Positions 51,667 through 60,393 of a DNA stretch of 64,000 bases are shown here, one piece after another (position 1 is the first letter of the stretch; each line of letters begins with the position of its first letter). The translations under genes and the position numbers were made by a program. This DNA is from Sphingobacterium tabacisoli (GTDB lineage: Bacteria > Bacteroidota > Bacteroidia > Sphingobacteriales > Sphingobacteriaceae): NCBI RefSeq assembly GCF_017908035.1, contig NZ_JAEQMU010000001.1, forward strand, positions 744,001-808,000, read 5' to 3'. Under the pieces are notes generated by a model, which saw only the letters and a program-made list of their open reading frames with translations, did no database searches and was not told the DNA's origin.

Positions 51667-54600
51667 TTGCATATGAAAAAAAAATACTTAATAATTTTAC
51701 TCTTCTTAATTTTTACCCTAAGTCAATCTAGGGCGCAGACAGCACTCAATTTTGTCGAGGTCGTTAAAGACAATATAAATGGTGTTACTGGATTGAGTGG
51801 TGTTAGCGACATCGCTGTAAGTGCAGATGGTAAGTTTGTTTATTCAGCAGCTTATGGTTCTAGCAGTGTCGCATGCTTTGAAAGAGATGTTCTGACAGGT
51901 AAATTAACCTTTAAAAGTGTTATAAAAGAGAACAACGCTGGTATAACAGGTTTAGCAGCCGTGTTTAGTATTGCTGTCAGCTCGGATAATAAAAGTGTTT
52001 ACGTGGCTTCACCAACTACTAGCCGTGTTACTTCATTTTCAAGAAATACAACGACAGGAGCGTTAACCTTTGTTAATACATTAGTCTCAAATACTAACGG
52101 GATGACTCTTAATGGGTTTGTTTCGGTGTACGTCAGCCCGGATGGAAAATGGGTATACGGAATCGCCGCAAGTGGCACTACAACTAGTGGACTCGGTGTG
52201 TTTTCCAGAGATACCCAGACCGGAGCAATCACGTTTGTAGAGCAGCACCTACACGGTGTCGATGGAAACCTGCTAGGTCAGGATTTTAATGCGTCAGGTA
52301 GCCCCATAAAAAATATAGCAACTTCTGCGGATGGAAAATTTCTATATGTAACCGCAACACTTAGTAATACAGTTAGTGTATATTCGATAGATCAAATAAC
52401 AGGACGACTAACTCTAGTCGCAGTTTATAGAGATGGTGCGAACGGTGTGGATGGGCTTCAGGGAGCTTCGTCCCTGTTGCTATCTCCAGATGGGAAGCAT
52501 CTCTATGTAAGTGGTCAAAAGGAACATTCAATAGCTGTCTTCAGTGTAAACCAGACAACTGGTACGTTAACTTACTTAAATAAACTGACAAATAATACAG
52601 GTGGTATAACAAGCCTCCAAGGGGTTAGAAGTTTAGCTATAAATCCAGATGGAAAATATCTTTACGCAAGTGCAATTACTTCACACGCAGTTACAGCATT
52701 TAGTCGAGATGTGTCCACAGGAGGATTAAGTCTCAACACGAGTTTAGTAAATGGTTTTGGTGGTATTGAAGGAGTAAATGCACCATCTGGTATGATGATG
52801 GATCCATTAAGCAGGAATCTGTACGTCTCAGGACAATCCTCGGCAAGTATAGTAGTCTTTGAGTCATCTGTTCCGGCAGTGGTATTGAGTAGCAATGAGG
52901 TAACGACTTCTAATAATGTTGCAGTTATTTTAGATCCAGCCTTAGATATTAAAGATGCAGATAGTCATAATTTACGCTCAGCCACAGTGAAAATAACAAA
53001 TGGAATGAGTGCAGATCTTTTATCGGTGAACGTACAGGGTGGAGTAAGTGGTATTTACATTGGAGCTACAAAAACACTGAGCCTTGTCGGAACTGCAAGT
53101 CTGTCTCAATACATTGATATATTGAGAAGTTTGAGTTACACACCTAGTTTAGATCCAAGTGTAACTCCGGGAACGATCTCTTATCGAACAATTTCCGTTA
53201 GTGTAGTTGACGAAGAGAATAACGCTAGTGCCGAAGCCGTTATTTCAGTAAAGATAAATCCGCAAAATACAGTTCAGATGATTACTTTTCCTGCTATTGC
53301 CAATAAAACATATGGCGATCCTGATTTTAATATAATAGCACAAAGTTCAAATCCTTTGCAGGCAATAACTTATGCAAGTAGCGATGTCAATATTGCAGAA
53401 ATTGTTTCAGGCCAAATAAAGATAAAAAAAGCGGGAACTGTAACGATCACTGCTACACAAATTGCCAATTCAGGTTTTGATGCCGCAGTGCCGGTGTCTC
53501 AAACCCTGACAGTAGATAAAGCTTCACTGAGCATTACTGCTGAAGCAAAATCGAAAGTATATGGTGCGGCGGTACCTACGCTGACCTACAGTTATAATGG
53601 TTTGGTGAATGGCGATATTAAAGTAACGACAGGGCCAACAATTGCGACTACAGCAACACTGGCCTCGGTAGCAGGTACGTATCCGATTACATTAAGCGGA
53701 GGTGCGGATGCCAACTATGAGATTACCCTGGCTAACGGTACCCTGACAGTAGATAAAGCTCCACTGAGCATTACTGCTGATGCAAAATCAAAGGTATATG
53801 GCGCAGCAGTACCTACGCTGACCTACAGTTATAATGGTTTGGTAAACGGTGATACTAAAGTAGCGACAGTGCCTACAATTGCGACTACTGTAACCGTGGC
53901 CTCAGCAACAGGTACGTATCCGATTACATTGAACGGAGGTACGGATGCTAACTATGAGATTACCCTGGCAAATGGTACACTGACAGTAGATAAAGCTCCA
54001 CTGAGCATTACTGCTGATGCAAAATCGAAAGTATATGGTGCGGCGGTACCTACGTTGACCTACAGTTATAATGGTTTGGTAAACGGTGATACTAAGGTAG
54101 CCACAGTACCTACGATTGCGACTACAGCAACATTGGCCTCGGCAGCAGGTACGTATCCGATTACATTGACGGGAGGTACGGATACCAACTATGAGATTAC
54201 CCTGGCAAATGGTACACTGACAGTAGACAAAGCTCCACTGAGCATTACAGCGGATGCAAAATCGAAAGTATATGGTGAGGCGGTACCTACGCTGACGTTC
54301 AGTTATGATGGTTTGGTGAATGGAGATACAGAAGTAGCGACATTGCCTACAATTGGTACTACTGCAACAGTGGCCTCGGTAGCAGGTACGTATCCGATTA
54401 CATTGACCGGAGGTACGGATGCTAACTATGAGATCACCCTGGCTAATGGTACATTGACAGTAGATAAAGCTCCACTGAGCATTACTGCTGATGCAAAATC
54501 TAAAGTGTATGGCGCGGCAGTACCTATGCTGACGTTCAGTTACGATGGTTTGGTAAACGGTGATACTAAAGTAGCGATAGTACCTACGATTGCAACTACA

Positions 54601-57108
54601 GCAACAGCAGCTTCGGCAGTAGGTACGTATCCGATTACATTAACCGGAGGTACGGATACCAACTATGAGATCACCCTGGCAAATGGTACACTGACAGTAG
54701 ACAAAGCTCCACTGAGCATTACAGCTGATGCAAAATCGAAGGTATATGGTGCGGCGGTACCTACGCTGACCTACAGTTATGACGGTTTGGTAAACGGTGA
54801 TACTAAAGTAGCCACAGTACCTACGATTGCAACTACAGCAACAGCAGCTTCGGCAGTAGGTACGTATCCGATTACATTGACCGGGGGTACGGATGCCAAC
54901 TATAAGATTACCCTGACTAATGGTACACTGACAGTAGATAAAGCTCCACTGAGCATTACAGCGGAGGCAAAATCGAAAGTATATGGTGCAGCGGTACCTA
55001 CGCTGACCTACAGTTATAATGGTTTGGTAAACGGTGATACTAAGGTAGCCACAGTACCTACGATTGCAACTACAGCAACAGCAGCTTCGGCAGCAGATAC
55101 GTATCCGATTACATTGACCGGGGGTACGGATGCCAACTATAAGATTACCCTGACTAATGGTACACTGACAGTAGATAAAGCTCCACTGAGCATTACTGCT
55201 GATGCAAAATCGAAAGTATATGGTGAGGCGGTACCTACGCTGACCTACAGTTATGATGGCTTGGTAAACGGTGATACTAAAGTAGCAACAGTACCGGCGA
55301 TTAGTACTACTGCAACAGTGGCCTCAGCAACAGGTACGTACCCGATTACATTGACCGGAGGTACGGATGCTAACTATGAGATTACCTTAGCCAATGCTAC
55401 ATTGACAGTAGACAAAGCTCCACTGAGCATTACTGCTTATGCAAAATCGAAGGTATATGGTGCGGCGGTACCTACGCTGACCTACAGTTATGACGGTTTG
55501 GTAAACGGTGATACTAAAGTAGCCACAGTACCTACGATTGCAACTACAGCAACAGCAGCTTCGGCAGTAGGTACGTATCCGATTACAATAACCGGAGGTA
55601 CGGATGCTAACTATGAGATTACCCTGGCTAATGGTATATTGACCGTAGATAAAGCTGTTCTAACTATTAAAGCGGATGCGAAATCGAAAGTGTATGGCGC
55701 AGCGGTACCTACGCTGACCTACAGTTATGATGGTTTGGTGAATGGTGATACTAAAGTAGCGACAGTACCTACGATTGCTACTACTGCAACAGTGGCCTCG
55801 GCAACAGGTACGTATCCGATTACATTGACTGGGGGTACGGATGCTAACTATGAGATTACCTTGGCTAATGGTATATTGACCGTAGATAAAGCTGTTCTAA
55901 CTATTAAAGCGGATGCGAAATCGAAAGTGTATGGCGCAGCGGTACCTACGCTGACCTACAGTTATGATGGTTTGGTGAATGGCGATACAGAAGTAACGAC
56001 AGTGCCTACGATTGCGACTACAGCAACAGTGGCCTCGGCAACAGGTACGTATCCAATTATATTGATTGGAGGTACAGATGCCAACTATGAGATCACCCTG
56101 ACTAATGGTACACTGACAGTAGACAAAGCTCCACTGAGCATTACTGCTGATGCAAAATCGAAAGCCTACGGTACGGTAGATCCTGTATTAACCTATAAGA
56201 TCGATGGTCTGGTAAATGGCGATCGGGAGGGTATTGTAACGGGAAGCCTAATTCGTGATGCGGGCGAGAATGTAGGTGCCTATAGCATCAATAAAGGAAG
56301 TTTGAATGGGGGAGTGAACTATACAATGAGCTATGTAGGGGCCAACTTGAGTATTATTAAAGCCACAATAACGGGGGTAAGTTTAACAGACAAGACGTTT
56401 ACCTATGATGGGAGTTCGAAATCTCTTGTTCTTACCGGGACACTACCTTCAGGAACTCTTGTCAACTACATCAATAATGCCCAGATAAATGCTGGTACCT
56501 ATAGGGTGAAAGCAGATATTCCGGAGACGGCTAACTATTTTGGCGCAAGCTATTCGGCGAGTCTCGTAATTCAGAAGGCAAAACAGACAATCAGTTTTAC
56601 AGCTCCAAGCACAGTAGAAAGAGATGGTGGAGCGGTTGTACTGGAAGCAAAATCCAGTTCTGGACTTCCAGTTACCTTATTGACTGATGATCTTTCGATA
56701 GCTACAATATCGGGGATGAGTATACAACCACATCGTCTAGGAACAGTACTGGTTAGGGCGATACAGGACGGTGATGTAAACTATGAAGCAGCGACACCGG
56801 TCGCGGTAAAAATAAGGATACAGAACAGTGATAGTGCATTGCCGGTACAACTTAACAGAGCATTATCGCCGAATGGGGATGGAATCAACGACTTCCTATT
56901 GATCGAAGGTATACAGGACTTCGCGGAAAATAAGGTAACAATATTTGACAAGAACGGTTCGGTCATAGCTGAAATAGCAGGTTATAATAATCAAGATAAG
57001 GTATTCACAGGTAGAGATAAGCGTGATGGTACCTATTACTACTATCTAGATGTAAAAGATAATGGAGTATGGAAACGGGAGAAAGGATTTTTTGTGATTA
57101 GGCGTTAG
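51667..57108 (+). CDS. giant T9SS-secreted protein: beta-propeller plus MBG repeats
   Basis: An 1813-residue surface protein. It has a signal peptide (about 1-24), an N-terminal six- to seven-bladed beta-propeller of lactonase/YVTN type (repeats with Ser-Ala-Asp-Gly-Lys-Phe-Val-Tyr and Ser-Pro-Asp-Gly-Lys), a cadherin-like stretch (about 410-535), eleven 79-residue MBG-type repeats (from about 618), two diverged repeats, and a C-terminal type-B sorting domain (Leu-Ser-Pro-Asn-Gly-Asp-Gly-Ile-Asn-Asp near 1733, ending Phe-Val-Ile-Arg-Arg). It should be exported by T9SS and anchored or released at the surface. It may act in adhesion. The PorP/SprF partner follows 112 bases downstream. Confidence 0.92.
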   Translation: MHMKKKYLIILLFLIFTLSQSRAQTALNFVEVVKDNINGVTGLSGVSDIAVSADGKFVYSAAYGSSSVACFERDVLTGKLTFKSVIKENNAGITGLAAVFSIAVSSDNKSVYVASPTTSRVTSFSRNTTTGALTFVNTLVSNTNGMTLNGFVSVYVSPDGKWVYGIAASGTTTSGLGVFSRDTQTGAITFVEQHLHGVDGNLLGQDFNASGSPIKNIATSADGKFLYVTATLSNTVSVYSIDQITGRLTLVAVYRDGANGVDGLQGASSLLLSPDGKHLYVSGQKEHSIAVFSVNQTTGTLTYLNKLTNNTGGITSLQGVRSLAINPDGKYLYASAITSHAVTAFSRDVSTGGLSLNTSLVNGFGGIEGVNAPSGMMMDPLSRNLYVSGQSSASIVVFESSVPAVVLSSNEVTTSNNVAVILDPALDIKDADSHNLRSATVKITNGMSADLLSVNVQGGVSGIYIGATKTLSLVGTASLSQYIDILRSLSYTPSLDPSVTPGTISYRTISVSVVDEENNASAEAVISVKINPQNTVQMITFPAIANKTYGDPDFNIIAQSSNPLQAITYASSDVNIAEIVSGQIKIKKAGTVTITATQIANSGFDAAVPVSQTLTVDKASLSITAEAKSKVYGAAVPTLTYSYNGLVNGDIKVTTGPTIATTATLASVAGTYPITLSGGADANYEITLANGTLTVDKAPLSITADAKSKVYGAAVPTLTYSYNGLVNGDTKVATVPTIATTVTVASATGTYPITLNGGTDANYEITLANGTLTVDKAPLSITADAKSKVYGAAVPTLTYSYNGLVNGDTKVATVPTIATTATLASAAGTYPITLTGGTDTNYEITLANGTLTVDKAPLSITADAKSKVYGEAVPTLTFSYDGLVNGDTEVATLPTIGTTATVASVAGTYPITLTGGTDANYEITLANGTLTVDKAPLSITADAKSKVYGAAVPMLTFSYDGLVNGDTKVAIVPTIATTATAASAVGTYPITLTGGTDTNYEITLANGTLTVDKAPLSITADAKSKVYGAAVPTLTYSYDGLVNGDTKVATVPTIATTATAASAVGTYPITLTGGTDANYKITLTNGTLTVDKAPLSITAEAKSKVYGAAVPTLTYSYNGLVNGDTKVATVPTIATTATAASAADTYPITLTGGTDANYKITLTNGTLTVDKAPLSITADAKSKVYGEAVPTLTYSYDGLVNGDTKVATVPAISTTATVASATGTYPITLTGGTDANYEITLANATLTVDKAPLSITAYAKSKVYGAAVPTLTYSYDGLVNGDTKVATVPTIATTATAASAVGTYPITITGGTDANYEITLANGILTVDKAVLTIKADAKSKVYGAAVPTLTYSYDGLVNGDTKVATVPTIATTATVASATGTYPITLTGGTDANYEITLANGILTVDKAVLTIKADAKSKVYGAAVPTLTYSYDGLVNGDTEVTTVPTIATTATVASATGTYPIILIGGTDANYEITLTNGTLTVDKAPLSITADAKSKAYGTVDPVLTYKIDGLVNGDREGIVTGSLIRDAGENVGAYSINKGSLNGGVNYTMSYVGANLSIIKATITGVSLTDKTFTYDGSSKSLVLTGTLPSGTLVNYINNAQINAGTYRVKADIPETANYFGASYSASLVIQKAKQTISFTAPSTVERDGGAVVLEAKSSSGLPVTLLTDDLSIATISGMSIQPHRLGTVLVRAIQDGDVNYEAATPVAVKIRIQNSDSALPVQLNRALSPNGDGINDFLLIEGIQDFAENKVTIFDKNGSVIAEIAGYNNQDKVFTGRDKRDGTYYYYLDVKDNGVWKREKGFFVIRR
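53518..56124. repeat. eleven tandem 237-bp MBG repeats
   Basis: Units begin at 53518 and then every 237 bases to 55888. The first is slightly diverged, and the two last units share a variant start (Lys-Ala-Val-Leu-Thr-Ile-Lys). A twelfth, degenerate unit begins at 56125. Near identity between neighbours indicates recent amplification or gene conversion. Confidence 0.97.
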
Positions 57109-57169
57109 GAAGTTAGGTAAGGTTATACAAGTTATAGAGTTAGATAAGGTTAGAAAGTTAGGTTATAAA

Positions 57170-57205
57170 AGTTATGGAGGTTATAATTTCCGTAACTCCA
57201 TAACT
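57170..57205 (+). terminator. stem-loop between the MBG and PorP genes
   Basis: A 10-bp perfect stem (agttatggag and complement), extendable by three pairs, sits 16 bases before the PorP start. The preceding 60 bases are made of short repeats of gttaggtaa/agttata type. It may attenuate read-through between the two genes. Confidence 0.5.
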
Positions 57206-57220
57206 CAATAAGAAAGACAA

Positions 57221-58102
57221 ATGAAAAAACTACATATATTCATTAGCCTACTGTCCCTGCTGCCCTTGTGCAGTATGGCACAGCACGGGGTAAGTTACAA
57301 TCAATTTGGTCAGCTGCGTAATAGCTTCAACTCTTCGTTGAGTACGATGGACGAGCGTGGCAGCTTAGCTTCTTTGGGCCGTAGCCAATGGACGGGTGTC
57401 GATGGTGCTCCCAGATCGGTGTGGGTGACCGGTCATGGCATGGTGAAGAACCTTGGTCTGGCTATCGGTGGAGACTTCAAGCATGCCTCGCTGGGCGTGG
57501 TTAGCGAAAATGAAATTACAGCTTATGCCGCCAAAGCGGTACAGCTTGGGGAAAATGAGTACCTGAGCCTATCGATGGGCGGCGGTCTGCTCTTTTACGA
57601 AGGCAATTACCGTAAATTGGATGATCAGGATCCGGCCTTCTCGGAGGATGTGCGCGGTACCGCTGGAGTGCTTAGTGTAAGTACCTCATACTATCAGAAG
57701 GATCGATTTTACGTTGGGGTGTCTATGCCCCGATTCTCCCTGAAGCGGAATACAGACCGCGAGTATGAGTTCCGCGATGTGATCTATGTGACAGGAGGGG
57801 TGCTGCTCCACCTGGATGACACCTTCAAGCTGCGTCCTTCATTCCTGGTGAGCCATATGCAGGAGATGTCGCCGCGTTATGATATCAATGCGATGGTATT
57901 CATGGGGCCGAAGATCGGTCTGGGTATGGGGGTACAGAATCAGGGAGACCTATCCGCACTGATGCAGCTCAATTTTGGCAACTTCGGTGTAGGCTACAGT
58001 TATCAGTTCAGCGTCAGTGGACATACGCTAAACCAGAAAATATCAACCAATACCCATGAGGTGGGATTCCGCTACCGTATAGGTGGAATAGGGTTGTTGT
58101 AA
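57221..58102 (+). CDS. PorP/SprF family T9SS membrane protein
   Basis: A 293-residue beta-barrel outer membrane protein with signal peptide (hydrophobic residues 4-18, then Met-Ala-Gln). Opening and closing motifs (Tyr-Asn-Gln-Phe-Gly-Gln-Leu-Arg-Asn, and Thr-His-Glu-Val-Gly-Phe-Arg-Tyr-Arg near the end) match the PorP/SprF family. SprF-like proteins are encoded right after T9SS cargo with type-B sorting domains and assist its export or surface attachment. The gene follows the giant MBG-repeat protein and is closed by a hairpin terminator. Confidence 0.9.
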   Translation: MKKLHIFISLLSLLPLCSMAQHGVSYNQFGQLRNSFNSSLSTMDERGSLASLGRSQWTGVDGAPRSVWVTGHGMVKNLGLAIGGDFKHASLGVVSENEITAYAAKAVQLGENEYLSLSMGGGLLFYEGNYRKLDDQDPAFSEDVRGTAGVLSVSTSYYQKDRFYVGVSMPRFSLKRNTDREYEFRDVIYVTGGVLLHLDDTFKLRPSFLVSHMQEMSPRYDINAMVFMGPKIGLGMGVQNQGDLSALMQLNFGNFGVGYSYQFSVSGHTLNQKISTNTHEVGFRYRIGGIGLL

Positions 58103-58153
58103 GGGGGAAAGGGAGGAAAGTTATCCAGCGAGCGAGTTATCGAGTTAACAAGT

Positions 58154-58206
58154 GGTAATGGGGATACCTGGCTTTTGGAACGGCCCCCGAAATAATCGGG
58201 GGCTGT
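58154..58206. repeat. 52-bp repeat with hairpin, right copy
   Basis: Matches 50491-50542. Here the hairpin is perfect (gcccccga and complement, 58183-58203) and serves as terminator of the PorP gene. Confidence 0.85.
58183..58203 (+). terminator. hairpin terminator of the PorP gene
   Basis: An 8-bp GC-rich stem with an aataa loop is located about 80 bases after the stop codon. It is nearly identical in shape to the terminator at 48952-48982. Confidence 0.7.
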
Positions 58207-58212
58207 GTTAGC

Positions 58213-58238
58213 TTGATACTATCATATGATAGTATCAA
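58213..58238. terminator. 26-bp perfect palindrome
   Basis: Twenty-six bases read identically on both strands, 16 bases beyond the LysR stop codon. It can form a 12-bp hairpin, so a terminator of the minus-strand LysR transcript is the simplest reading. A protein-binding site is the alternative. Confidence 0.55.
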
Positions 58239-58254
58239 ACGTAATGTTTTGTTT

Positions 58255-59151
58255 TCACCATTTCTCTTTCAGCAGACCTTCTAATTGGTCTATCTCGGCT
58301 TGATACATCGTTTTTTTGCGGGTCCCGAAATAAAGGATATTCTCTACGGGATTTTGACCTTCCCAAACAATTTTAATTTTATCGGTAGCTAAAGCTTCAG
58401 AACAGAGGAAGTCAGGAACAATAGAATAACCGGTATTATTGCTTAAACAGCGAATAATGGAACTGATGTTGGGCACGATATAATTTGGACTAAAATCAGG
58501 GTGTTCTCCAAAATTATTGGTCCAAAAATCACGTAAATGGTTCATGTCAGCAGCTGTGCTGTACCACAATTGTTGTTTTAATATGGTCGAAGCTTCCCTT
58601 ATTTTTCCATGCTTTAATAATGCTTCAAGCTCCGAACTGTCTGTTTTATTTCCTGCAATCAACACAATGCGTTCTTTTGAAAACGGCTCGTACGAAATGT
58701 TTTGCTGTGTTCCTTTTTGCGGTGTAATAATCAGATCCAACAGACCATGATCCAAATCATTCTGCATCTGTGGATACTCGCCAAATTTAATGATCAAATT
58801 AAAAGGCAGATCAGCGATATGCTCCTCCAAGGTGTACTGAAAAGTCTCGAAACACATGCCGACACTTATCGTGATGCGCTCATCCTGTGCACGTTTATGA
58901 AAAAGCTGCTCGCCATTTTCGAGCTTTTTCAGTGGGTCGATGATATAATTATAAAATATCTTTCCTTTCTCTGTCGGAACCATTTTTCGCGCCGAACGAT
59001 CGAATAATTTTGACCCTGTATAAGCTTCCAACGAGTTCAAATGCAGACTGACACCGGGCTGAGAGATAAATAATTCTTGGGCCGCGGCGGATAAGGTTCC
59101 CGTTTCGTAAATCGCCTTAAATGTGCGCAGCCATTCTAGATTCCAATGCAT
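58255..59151 (-). CDS. LysR-family transcriptional regulator
   Basis: A 298-residue LysR-type regulator. A winged HTH covers the first 60 residues (Leu-Arg-Thr-Phe-Lys-Ala-Ile-Tyr-Glu-Thr-Gly-Thr-Leu-Ser-Ala-Ala-Ala-Gln-Glu-Leu, then Ser-Gln-Pro-Gly-Val-Ser), followed by a linker helix and a periplasmic-binding-like effector domain. The likely target is the divergent MdaB-like flavoprotein gene nearby, a pairing seen widely. It starts 12 bases after the ParB-like gene stop, so both are in one transcript. Confidence 0.9.
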   Translation of the reverse strand: MHWNLEWLRTFKAIYETGTLSAAAQELFISQPGVSLHLNSLEAYTGSKLFDRSARKMVPTEKGKIFYNYIIDPLKKLENGEQLFHKRAQDERITISVGMCFETFQYTLEEHIADLPFNLIIKFGEYPQMQNDLDHGLLDLIITPQKGTQQNISYEPFSKERIVLIAGNKTDSSELEALLKHGKIREASTILKQQLWYSTAADMNHLRDFWTNNFGEHPDFSPNYIVPNISSIIRCLSNNTGYSIVPDFLCSEALATDKIKIVWEGQNPVENILYFGTRKKTMYQAEIDQLEGLLKEKW

Positions 59152-59163
59152 AGTATCCTGTTT

Positions 59164-59550
59164 TTAAGCTTCATCATAAGGTAAATCGTCTGGATCTACG
59201 TCGATATAATCCGGTTTCGGGAGAATCGCTAGTCGAAAAGCCTGTATAGATGTCAATCCTTCCAGATGCGCTTTTACAACGCGATGCATGCCGTCCATCA
59301 ATTGACCTGCCGGACAAATTAGAATAGGATAAGCAAGATCAGCTTCATTTACTAACTTCATGTGTTCGGCAATGGATCGGCACGTAGGCGAATCGCCTTC
59401 ATCACTGTACCAATAGGTTTTGTCGAATTCACTTATTTCATCTAAATGAATTGTTTCGGGTTGAAGGTCTTGCGTTAACTGTATTAGCCGATCGACATCC
59501 CACGCGTAAAGTTGCTGATCAATCCGACGAAAATGATATTGCTTCCTCAT
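59164..59550 (-). CDS. ParB-like fold protein, operon partner of LysR
   Basis: A 128-residue protein from the preferred start at 59550 (Met-Arg-Lys-Gln-Tyr). An ATG at 59580 would add ten mainly hydrophobic residues. The segment Tyr-Pro-Ile-Leu-Ile-Cys-Pro-Ala-Gly-Gln-Leu-Met-Asp-Gly-Met-His-Arg-Val-Val-Lys-Ala resembles the ParB/Srx N-terminal fold signature, a hydrophobic strand followed by Asp-Gly-x-His-Arg. Such stand-alone proteins have unclear roles. It is co-transcribed with the LysR gene 12 bases downstream and divergent from the MdaB-like gene. Confidence 0.65.
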   Translation of the reverse strand: MRKQYHFRRIDQQLYAWDVDRLIQLTQDLQPETIHLDEISEFDKTYWYSDEGDSPTCRSIAEHMKLVNEADLAYPILICPAGQLMDGMHRVVKAHLEGLTSIQAFRLAILPKPDYIDVDPDDLPYDEA

Positions 59551-59644
59551 ATCTATAATTATTATGATACAAATGTACAATTTAAATTATTTTAATAATC
59601 AAGTAATAGGTTGGAAATTTGTGCTTTCAATAATTAAATTAGAG

Positions 59645-60265
59645 ATGAACATATTTATTATCAACGGAGCTCAAAAATTCGCGCATTCAGGCGGTGCGTT
59701 TAATAAAACATTAAATAGCTGGACAACAGCGTTTGTACAGGCCAAAGGGTTCGAGTTTCGCACTACGGATATTAATGACGAATTCGATGCTTTTGCAGAA
59801 GTGGAAAATTTCAAATGGGCAGATGTTATAGTTTACCATTTTCCGGTCTGGTGGTTTCAGGTTCCCAATCGGTTGAAATATTATATTGACGAAGTTTTTA
59901 CGGCTGGACATGAAAACGGAATTTACAAAAATGATGGCCGTTCCCATGAGAATCCGGAGATCAATTATGGAAGGGGAGGTTTGATGCAGGGCAAAAAATA
60001 TATGGTCAATACGACATGGAATGCGCCAGAAACGGCCTTTACTTTAGAAGGGGAGTTTTTTGATCAGAAATCGGTAGATGACGGCGTTTTATTCGGTTTC
60101 CATAAGATGAATCAGTTTGCCGCTATGGAAAGAATCAATGGATTTCACTTTCATGATCTAGAGAAAAATGCTACGCAAGAGCGTGTAGATGCTTATGAAA
60201 TGGCTTACAGAGCACATCTGGAAGAGGCTTTCTTGTTTGTCCAGGGATCTAATGAACCAAGTTAA
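59645..60265 (+). CDS. MdaB-like NAD(P)H quinone reductase
   Basis: A 206-residue flavodoxin-fold protein from the ATG at 59645 (Met-Asn-Ile-Phe-Ile-Ile-Asn-Gly). An upstream ATG at 59564 would add 27 residues unlike the family. Flavin-binding and family motifs are visible: Asn-Gly-Ala-Gln-Lys-Phe near 7, Tyr-His-Phe-Pro-Val-Trp-Trp-Phe-Gln-Val-Pro near 64-74, and Tyr-Gly-Arg-Gly-Gly-Leu-Met-Gln-Gly-Lys near 108. MdaB-type enzymes reduce quinones and protect from oxidative stress. It is divergent from the ParB-like/LysR operon, the likely regulator. Confidence 0.88.
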   Translation: MNIFIINGAQKFAHSGGAFNKTLNSWTTAFVQAKGFEFRTTDINDEFDAFAEVENFKWADVIVYHFPVWWFQVPNRLKYYIDEVFTAGHENGIYKNDGRSHENPEINYGRGGLMQGKKYMVNTTWNAPETAFTLEGEFFDQKSVDDGVLFGFHKMNQFAAMERINGFHFHDLEKNATQERVDAYEMAYRAHLEEAFLFVQGSNEPS

Positions 60266-60393
60266 AGTGGAGCGTACCTCGAGAGAGTCGGGGCTGTTTT
60301 AGTTACAGTATATTATTGCTAAAATAATTAGCATTAATTATCTTTTATTGTTATATTAGCTTTTGATTTTTAACTGTTTATAAATAATTAGCT

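Noticed and set aside
53518..56124. Possible CRISPR or satellite array
   Set aside because: The 237-bp units are coding, in frame, and match MBG-type domains.
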